Assembly: GCF_002192455.1 (NCBI RefSeq)
Contig: NZ_CP021744.1
Location: 558,001 to 622,000 of the forward strand
Reading direction: 5' to 3'
Source of the DNA: Streptomyces albireticuli
GTDB lineage: Bacteria; Actinomycetota; Actinomycetes; Streptomycetales; Streptomycetaceae
DNA: 64,000 nucleotides
Shown: positions 58,596 through 64,000 of the stretch, in pieces
How the letters are laid out: each line of letters starts with the position of its first letter
Position numbering within the stretch: the stretch's first letter is position 1
The notes under the pieces: model-generated
The model's database searches: none
Told to the model about the DNA's origin: nothing
The model's input: only the letters and a program-made list of their open reading frames with translations
Program-made: the position numbers and the translations under genes

Positions 58596-59741
58596 TCAGG
58601 CGGCCGGGGTGAAGCGGCCGGGGTGGAACGGGCCGAGGTCGAACGGGGGTTCGCCGCCCGTCAGCTGCCGGGCGACGGCCAGGCCGGTGGCGGGGGCGAG
58701 CCCGATCCCCGCGCCCTCGTGACCGCAGGCGTGCAGCAGTCCGGGGACGCGGGGGTCGGGGCCGATGGCGGGCAGGTGGTCGGGCAGGTACGGGCGGAAC
58801 CCGGCGTACGTGCGCAGGGCCCGCACCCCGGCCAGCACCGGGAACAGGGCCGTGGCCTGGGCGGCGAGGCGCCGGAGCACCTCCACCGACAGGGTGCGGT
58901 CGAAGCCGACCCGTTCGCGGCTGGCGCCGATGAGGACCGGGCCCGCCGGGGTGCCCTCGACCACGGCGGAGGTCTGGAGCGCCGCCGAGCCGCTGGCGAC
59001 GTCGGCGACGTAGTCGGCCGCGTAGACCTTGTGCCGCACCACGCGCGGCAGCGGTTCGGTGACGAGCACGAAGCCCCGGCGGGGCAGTACGGGCAGGTGT
59101 CCGCCGGCGAGCCGGGCCACCTCGCCGCCCCAGGTGCCGGCGGCGTTGACGACGAACGGGGCACGCAGCTCGCCGGCGGCCGTGCGCACGCCCCGCACCT
59201 CCCCGTTCGGGCCGGTGAGGACGGCCGTGACCTCCTCTCCGGTACGGACCCGGGCTCCTGAGGCGCGCAACAGGTGGGCGGCGGCGAGGGCGGGCTGTAC
59301 CTGGGCGTCCTGCGGATAGTGGAAGCCGCCCCCGAGGTCCGGTGCCAGGTGCGGCTCCAGGTCGTGGAGCCGGTCCGCCGGGACCTCCTCCGCCGTGACG
59401 CCGGCCCCGGCCTGGGCGGCGGCGAACTTCCGCAGCGCGGCCAGGCCGGGGGCGTCGGAGGCGACGACGAGGCCGCCCTTGGCCTCGTACTCGATCCGGG
59501 CCGGGAGCTCCTGGGCCAGCTCGCGCCACAACCGCGCGGAGAGCAGGGCAAGTTCGAGCTCCGGTCCGGGTTCCTTGTCGGAGACCAGGAGGTTTCCCTC
59601 GCCGGCGCCCGTGGTCCCGCCGGCGACGGGGCCGCGGTCGACCACGGTGACGGTGAGGCCGTCGCGGGCGGCGTAGTAGGCGCAGGCGGCGCCGACCACG
59701 CCCGCTCCGACGACGATGACGTCCGAGGAGGAGTTGCTCAT
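58596..59741 (-). CDS. DadA-type FAD oxidoreductase (catalytic beta-like subunit)
   Basis: 381 residues from ATG 59741 (GTG 59747 is an alternative). FAD site DVIVVGAGVVGAACAYYA, then GGTTGAGEGNLLVSDKEPG, VNAAGTWGGEVARLAGG, and the DAO-type end DHLPAIGPDPRVPGLLHACGHEGAGIGLAP. This amino-acid oxidase fold oxidises the secondary amine of cis-4-hydroxy-D-proline and passes electrons to the FAD/2Fe-2S partner encoded downstream. It is the first gene of the dehydrogenase operon, directly behind the operator-like site at 59748. Confidence 0.88.
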   Translation of the reverse strand: MSNSSSDVIVVGAGVVGAACAYYAARDGLTVTVVDRGPVAGGTTGAGEGNLLVSDKEPGPELELALLSARLWRELAQELPARIEYEAKGGLVVASDAPGLAALRKFAAAQAGAGVTAEEVPADRLHDLEPHLAPDLGGGFHYPQDAQVQPALAAAHLLRASGARVRTGEEVTAVLTGPNGEVRGVRTAAGELRAPFVVNAAGTWGGEVARLAGGHLPVLPRRGFVLVTEPLPRVVRHKVYAADYVADVASGSAALQTSAVVEGTPAGPVLIGASRERVGFDRTLSVEVLRRLAAQATALFPVLAGVRALRTYAGFRPYLPDHLPAIGPDPRVPGLLHACGHEGAGIGLAPATGLAVARQLTGGEPPFDLGPFHPGRFTPAA

Positions 59742-59747
59742 GAGCAC

Positions 59748-59772
59748 GTCAGTAATATTTCACATTGCACTG
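59748..59772 (-). promoter_or_regulatory. Operator-like site B before the dehydrogenase operon
   Basis: GTCAGT (59748-59753), three bases, then ATTTCACATT (59757-59766). The same two blocks with identical spacing occur at 61234-61252; 19 of 25 bases agree. It lies just upstream of the FAD gene's start. It is probably a binding site of the GntR regulator. Confidence 0.55.
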
Positions 59773-59815
59773 CCGCTGCCAAGAGCCCGTCCGCACCTCG
59801 TGGTTGACGCTTTCC

Positions 59816-61186
59816 CTATCCTTCGAGGAGTTCACCCATCCACGCCTCGACCGCCTCGGGCGTGCGGGGCAGCGCGTGCGACATCAGCCGGGCCCCGTCG
59901 GCGGTGATGACCAGGTCGTCCTCGATCCGCACGCCGATGCCGCGCAGTTCGGCCGGCAGCGACTCATCGTCGGGCTGGAGGTAGAGCCCGGGCTCTACGG
60001 TGAGGACCTGCCCCTCCTCCAGGACGCCGTCGAGGTAGGCGTCCGCGCGCGCCTGGGCGCAGTCGTGGACGTCCAGGCCGAGCATGTGACCGCTGCTGCA
60101 CAGCGTGTACCGGCGATGGAAGTCGCCTTCGGCGCTCTTGAGCACGCCCCACTCGGCGAGCCCCTCGGCGATGACCCGCATGCCGGCCCGGTGGAAGTCG
60201 CGGAAGCTCGCGCCGGGCTTGAGGGCGGCCATGCCCGCGTCCTGGGCGGCGAGGACGAGTTCGTAGACCTGGCGCTGGACGGGCGTGAAGCGTCCGGACA
60301 GCGGCAGGGTGCGGGTGATGTCGGCGGTGTAGAGGGTGTCGGTCTCCACGCCCGCGTCCAGCAGGAGGAGTTCACGGGGGTCGAGCCTGCCGTCGTTGCG
60401 TATCCAGTGCAGGACGCACGCGTGCGCGCCGGAGGCCGCGATGGTCTCGTAGCCGGGGCCGTTGCCCTCGGCGCGGGCGCGCAGGCCGAAGACGCCCTCG
60501 ATCCACCGTTCGCCGCGCGGGTGGGCGAGGGCGCGGGGCAGCGCCCGTACGACGTCCTCGAAGCCGGCGGCGGTGTGGTCCACGGCCAGCTGAAGCTGTC
60601 CGACCTCCCACGCGTCCTTGACCAGCCGCAGTTCGCTCAGGGCGGCGGCGAGTTCGGCGTCGCCGGACGCGTCGCGGCCCGGCGGCAGCCGGTCGCACTC
60701 CTCCCGGTGGGCGCAGCGGATGCCGGTCATGCGCTCGGCCTCGGTGAGGTCGGGGCGGCGGCCGACCCAGAACTCGCCGTAGCGCCGGTCCCGGTAGAAC
60801 TCCGCGCCGGCGCGGGGCGACCGCGGCCGCACGTACAGCACCGCCTCGTGCCGGTGCGGGCCGTCGGGCTCCAGGACCAGCACGTGCCCGGCCTGGTCCT
60901 CGCCGGTCAGACCGGTCACCCAGGCGTAGGCGCTGTGCGGGCGGAAGCGGTAATCGCAGTCGTTGGAGCGGACCTTGAACTCGCCCGCGGGCACGATCAG
61001 CCGCTCGCCGGGAAAACGTGCGGACAGCTTCGCGCGGCGGGCCGCGGCGAGGTCCGCCACGGGCAGCCGGATGTCGGCGGGCAGCGGCGTCGCCGCCCAG
61101 CCGTTCGCCATGAACGCCTCGAACTCGGCCGAGACCGGCAGGTCATGACTGACCGTACGGATCGCGGAGACTGCGGGTTCCTGCAC
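59816..61186 (-). CDS. M24B metallopeptidase, Xaa-Pro aminopeptidase (aminopeptidase P type)
   Basis: 456 residues from GTG 61186, close to typical aminopeptidase P length. N-terminal non-catalytic domain (PVADLAAARRAKLSARFPG, DYRFRPHSAYAWVTG). The metal ligands are in order: LLLDAGVE (Asp), YTADITRTLP (Asp), SSGHMLGLDVHD (His), TVEPGLYL (Glu) and GVRIEDDLV (Glu). Such enzymes release the residue before proline, fitting breakdown of Pro/Hyp-rich peptides brought in by the neighbouring ABC transporter. It has no export signal, so it is cytosolic. The gene is divergent from the transporter and shares its control region. Confidence 0.9.
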   Translation of the reverse strand: MQEPAVSAIRTVSHDLPVSAEFEAFMANGWAATPLPADIRLPVADLAAARRAKLSARFPGERLIVPAGEFKVRSNDCDYRFRPHSAYAWVTGLTGEDQAGHVLVLEPDGPHRHEAVLYVRPRSPRAGAEFYRDRRYGEFWVGRRPDLTEAERMTGIRCAHREECDRLPPGRDASGDAELAAALSELRLVKDAWEVGQLQLAVDHTAAGFEDVVRALPRALAHPRGERWIEGVFGLRARAEGNGPGYETIAASGAHACVLHWIRNDGRLDPRELLLLDAGVETDTLYTADITRTLPLSGRFTPVQRQVYELVLAAQDAGMAALKPGASFRDFHRAGMRVIAEGLAEWGVLKSAEGDFHRRYTLCSSGHMLGLDVHDCAQARADAYLDGVLEEGQVLTVEPGLYLQPDDESLPAELRGIGVRIEDDLVITADGARLMSHALPRTPEAVEAWMGELLEG

Positions 61187-61233
61187 GGGACTCCCCCTCG
61201 GACACAGGTGGGTAACGGACCGACTGACGCCTT

Positions 61234-61258
61234 GTCAGTGCAATTTCACATTACTATG
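61234..61258. promoter_or_regulatory. Operator-like site A in the peptidase/transporter divergent promoter
   Basis: GTCAGT (61234-61239) and ATTTCACATT (61243-61252) match the site at 59748 with identical spacing. Another TCACATTTCAG follows at 61267-61277. The site lies between the M24 gene (minus) and the substrate-binding-protein gene (plus), so one bound regulator could control both. Confidence 0.55.
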
Positions 61259-61312
61259 TTACGGGTCACATTTCAGCGTCCAGCTGTTCGACTGTTCACG
61301 GAGTGACCACTG

Positions 61313-63061
61313 ATGAACAAGCGCACGTGCACTGCCATGGCCGCGATGCTGGCGGCCTCCCTCGCCCTGGGGGCGGCCGGGTGTTCCGGCGGGAAGCGGT
61401 CGGCCGGCGGCAAGGAGGGCGGCAAGAACCCCGCCGCCGCCCACGAGGGCAAGGCGATCGGCGGCACCCCGCGGAAGGGCGGCACGCTGACGGTGCTGTC
61501 CAACCAGGACTTCACCCACCTCGACCCGGCCCGCAACTGGGTCATGAACGACATGGACTTCGGGACCCGGCTGCTCTACCGCACCCTGGTGACGTACAAG
61601 GCCGCGCCCGGCACGCAGGGCGGCACACTGGTCCCCGACCTCGCCACCGACCTGGGCACGCCGTCCGCCGACGCCAGGACATGGACGTTCCACCTCAAGC
61701 CGGGCGTGAAGTACGAGGACGGCTCGCCCGTCACCGCGCAGGACGTCAAGTACAACGTCGAGCGGTCCTTCTCCCCCGACCTGCCCGGCGGCGCCGACTA
61801 CGCCGCCCGCTACCTCGCCGGCGCCGAGGGCTACCGGGGCCCCGCCCAGGGCGAGCACCTCGACTCCGTCAGGACGCCGGACGACCGCACCCTCGTCTTC
61901 GAACTGCGCAAGCCCTTCGCCGAGTTCCCCAACGCCACGGTCATGCCCACCTTCGCGCCCGTGCCGCAGGCGCGGGACAAGGGCCCGCAGTACGACAACC
62001 GGCCGTTCTCCTCCGGCCCGTACAAGGTCGACTCCTACGCGCGCGGCAAGAAGCTCGTCCTCGTCCGCAACGAGCACTGGGACCCGGGGACGGACGAGGT
62101 CCGCAAGGCGTACCCGGACAAGCTGGTCGTCATGATGGGCCTGAAGGCGAACCAGATCGACGACCGGCTGATAGCGAGCCAGGGCGCCGACGCCTCCGCC
62201 GTCTCCTGGGGCGCCCTGCGGCCGGAGAGCGCCGCGAAGGTCCTGCCCGACGCCGGAGTGCGCGAGCGGCTGCTCGCCGAGTCCACCAACTGCACCGACA
62301 TGGTCCAGATGCACACCGGCCGGGCGCCCTTCGACAACACCAAGGTCCGGCAGGCCGTGCAGTACGCCCTCGACCGGGACGCCGTCCTCACCTCCTCCGG
62401 AGGCCCCGCCTTCAACGACCTGTCGACCGCGTACATGCCGGCGTCCCTCTTCGGCGGCAAGCAGCCCGACACCCTGAAGATCCCCGCGACGGGCGACACG
62501 GAGAAGGCCAGGCAACTGCTGAAGGAGGCCGGCAGACCCGGCGGCTTCTCGACGAAGATCACCGCCTCGGCCGGTGACAAGGGCCGCGCCGAGGCCATCC
62601 AGCAGGCCCTGGGCCGGGCCGGCATCAAGGCCACCATCGAGACCGTGGACCCGTCCGCCTTCTACGCCACCATCGGTGACACCAAGAACCGCACCGACAT
62701 GGTCTACACCGGCTGGTGCCCCGACTACCCCTCCGGCTCCACCTTCCTGCCCTTCGTCTTCGACGGCCGCTTCATCAAGGAGAAGGGCAACTCCGGCAAC
62801 CACTCCCTCTTCCGCGACGACGCGACGATGAGGCGGATGGACGAGATCGGCGCCATGACCGACACCGGGCGGGCCGCCGGTGCCTGGCAGCAGCTCGACG
62901 GGCGGATCCTCACCCAGGCTCCGGCCGTCCCGGTGCTCGTCCGGCGGTGGCCCCTGGTCCTGGGCACCAACATCGCGGGCGCGTACGGGCACACCTCCTT
63001 CGGCGGCCAGCTCGACTACGCCACGGTCGGCCTCAAGGACCCCGCCGAGAGCCGGGACTGA
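61313..63061 (+). CDS. Peptide ABC transporter substrate-binding lipoprotein (SBP_bac_5)
   Basis: 582 residues from ATG 61313. Lipoprotein signal: TCTAMAAMLAASLALGAAGCSGG, lipobox near residues 21-24. The family 5 solute-binding pattern follows: LTVLSNQDFTHLDPARNWVMND, ATDLGTPSADARTWTFHLKPGVKYEDGSPVTAQDVKYNVER, KVRQAVQYALDRDAV, and YTGWCPDYPSGSTFL late. These proteins bind oligopeptides at the outer face of the membrane and pass them to Dpp/Opp-type permeases, encoded next. Peptides released by the secreted protease are likely ligands. Confidence 0.9.
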   Translation: MNKRTCTAMAAMLAASLALGAAGCSGGKRSAGGKEGGKNPAAAHEGKAIGGTPRKGGTLTVLSNQDFTHLDPARNWVMNDMDFGTRLLYRTLVTYKAAPGTQGGTLVPDLATDLGTPSADARTWTFHLKPGVKYEDGSPVTAQDVKYNVERSFSPDLPGGADYAARYLAGAEGYRGPAQGEHLDSVRTPDDRTLVFELRKPFAEFPNATVMPTFAPVPQARDKGPQYDNRPFSSGPYKVDSYARGKKLVLVRNEHWDPGTDEVRKAYPDKLVVMMGLKANQIDDRLIASQGADASAVSWGALRPESAAKVLPDAGVRERLLAESTNCTDMVQMHTGRAPFDNTKVRQAVQYALDRDAVLTSSGGPAFNDLSTAYMPASLFGGKQPDTLKIPATGDTEKARQLLKEAGRPGGFSTKITASAGDKGRAEAIQQALGRAGIKATIETVDPSAFYATIGDTKNRTDMVYTGWCPDYPSGSTFLPFVFDGRFIKEKGNSGNHSLFRDDATMRRMDEIGAMTDTGRAAGAWQQLDGRILTQAPAVPVLVRRWPLVLGTNIAGAYGHTSFGGQLDYATVGLKDPAESRD

Positions 63062-63069
63062 GGGCCCTC

Positions 63070-64000
63070 ATGAGCGCCACTTCCCCCACCGCGACGGCCG
63101 CCCCCGCCGGCAGCGGCCCCTGGCGGCTCGCCCGCGCCGAACTGCGCCGCCGCACCTCCGTCAAGGTCTCCCTCGCCGTCGTCGCGCTCTTCCTGCTGAT
63201 GGCGGCGGGCGCCCCGCTGCTGAGCTCGCTCGCCGGCTGGTCTCCCGAGGAGTTCGACAAGACCGCCGTCGACCCCTACCTCGGCGGCCGGCCGCTCGGC
63301 CCCCTGGGCGGCATCTCCGCCGACCACTGGCTCGGCGTCGAACCCGTCACCGGCCGCGACCTGTTCGCCCGGGTCGTGCACGGCGCCCAGGTGTCGCTGC
63401 TGATCGCCCTCACCGCCACCGCGATCGTCGTGCTCGCCGGGACGGCGGCCGGCATCACGGCGGGCTACTTCGGCGGCCGCACCGACGCCGTGCTCTCCCG
63501 GCTCATGGACCTCACGATGTCCTTCCCGTCCCTCATCTTCATGATCGCGATGATGTCGGTGGCCAAGGACGTCAACCGTGTCCTGCTGATGACCGCCGTC
63601 ATCGGCCTGTTCGGCTGGCCCGGCATCGCCCGCGTCGTCCGCGGCCAGACCCTCTCGCTCAAACACCGCGAGTACGTCGACGCCGCCCGTGTCGGGGGCT
63701 CCGGGCCCTGGCGCATCCTCACCCGCGACATTCTCCCGGGCGTCGCCGGGCCCGTCATCGCCTACACCACCCTCGTCGTCCCCGGCATGATCGCCACCGA
63801 GGCGGCCCTGAGCTATCTGGGCGTCGGCGTCCGCCCGCCCACCCCCTCCTGGGGCCAGATGATCGCCGAGAGCGTCGCCTTCTACGACACGGACCCCATG
63901 TACTTCGTCATCCCGAGCACCTGCCTGTTCCTGACCGTGCTCGCCTTCACCCTGCTCGGCGACGCGCTGCGCGACGTCCTCGACCCGAGGAGCGGCCGCA
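63070..64000 (+). CDS. DppC/OppC-type ABC transporter permease (3' end outside window)
   Basis: ATG 63070, eight bases after the previous stop, open to the window end (310 residues visible). An N-terminal cytoplasmic stretch and first membrane helix (VSLAVVALFLLMAAGAPLL) precede GVEPVTGRDLFARVVHGAQVSLLIAL, characteristic of DppC/OppC. The EAA loop reads YVDAARVGGSGPWRILTRDILPG. The final visible helix is LFLTVLAFTLLGDALRDVLDPR. It is probably near its natural C-terminus. An OppB-like permease and ATPases are expected further on. Confidence 0.9.
   Translation, partial: MSATSPTATAAPAGSGPWRLARAELRRRTSVKVSLAVVALFLLMAAGAPLLSSLAGWSPEEFDKTAVDPYLGGRPLGPLGGISADHWLGVEPVTGRDLFARVVHGAQVSLLIALTATAIVVLAGTAAGITAGYFGGRTDAVLSRLMDLTMSFPSLIFMIAMMSVAKDVNRVLLMTAVIGLFGWPGIARVVRGQTLSLKHREYVDAARVGGSGPWRILTRDILPGVAGPVIAYTTLVVPGMIATEAALSYLGVGVRPPTPSWGQMIAESVAFYDTDPMYFVIPSTCLFLTVLAFTLLGDALRDVLDPRSGR

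Noticed and set aside
1..64000. tRNA, rRNA or riboswitch genes
   Set aside because: No cloverleaf-like or rRNA-like stretch and no recognisable riboswitch core was seen while reading the gaps. Short structured RNAs could still be missed by eye.

Overview
The window is actinobacterial and almost certainly Streptomyces. It has very high GC, strong G/C at third codon positions, frequent GTG starts, GTGA/ATGA start-stop overlaps, two SARP/AfsR-type regulators, a DUF1023 hydrolase with a WXG-like partner, and many small secreted proteins of unknown function. I see no rRNA, tRNA or CRISPR array. The gene content is mostly accessory rather than core.

Layout. 0-13.3 kb: the tail of one SARP regulator, a subtilase remnant, and five paralogous small secreted proteins that share an SWFVCW...WYYTQ signature (two at 1.6-2.55 kb, three at 7.8-9.3 kb). 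Between the two groups lie a secreted peptidoglycan-binding protein and a five-gene minus-strand operon (aldehyde dehydrogenase, class III aminotransferase, START/cyclase-like protein, membrane protein, acyl carrier protein). A complete SARP follows at 9.5-12.8 kb. Two nearly identical SARP-box-like promoters stand before the first gene of each paralogue group. A small MarR/PadR-like gene lies behind a SoxR/MerR-type promoter. 13.6-20.9 kb: one giant protein of about 2,450 residues with LamG, ricin-like and coiled-coil domains. 21-22.5 kb: a PNPOx-like protein and a Crp/Fnr regulator.

22.6-30.0 kb: an operon of nucleotidyl cyclase, divergent P-loop/HEAT protein, coiled-coil (SPFH-like) protein, DUF5706/PycTM-like membrane effector and M48 protease. 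It resembles an enlarged Pycsar-type signalling/defence module. It is followed by an IS5-type transposase remnant and a frameshifted zinc-ribbon/HNH nuclease of lower GC. 31.5-34.4 kb: a WXG-like / DUF1023 hydrolase / lipoprotein operon behind a perfect palindrome. 34.7-36.3 kb: a cyclotransferase-SGNH fusion and a proteasome-like Ntn hydrolase.

36.3-50.9 kb: a tightly packed six-gene, 14.6-kb minus-strand operon encoding an MBL-fold ComEC-like protein, an 1,797-residue DUF6603/beta-propeller protein, 756- and 1,200-residue proteins of unknown family, and two tail-fibre-like proteins (one polyglycine-rich). This is the best candidate in the window for an undescribed system.

51-64 kb: a coherent hydroxyproline/collagen-peptide utilisation locus. 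It has a secreted M6 protease, a GntR regulator, ketoglutarate-semialdehyde dehydrogenase, hydroxyproline epimerase, DapA-family deaminase, a three-subunit FAD/2Fe-2S dehydrogenase, an M24 aminopeptidase P, and the start of a peptide ABC transporter. A shared operator-like sequence occurs at two of its promoters.
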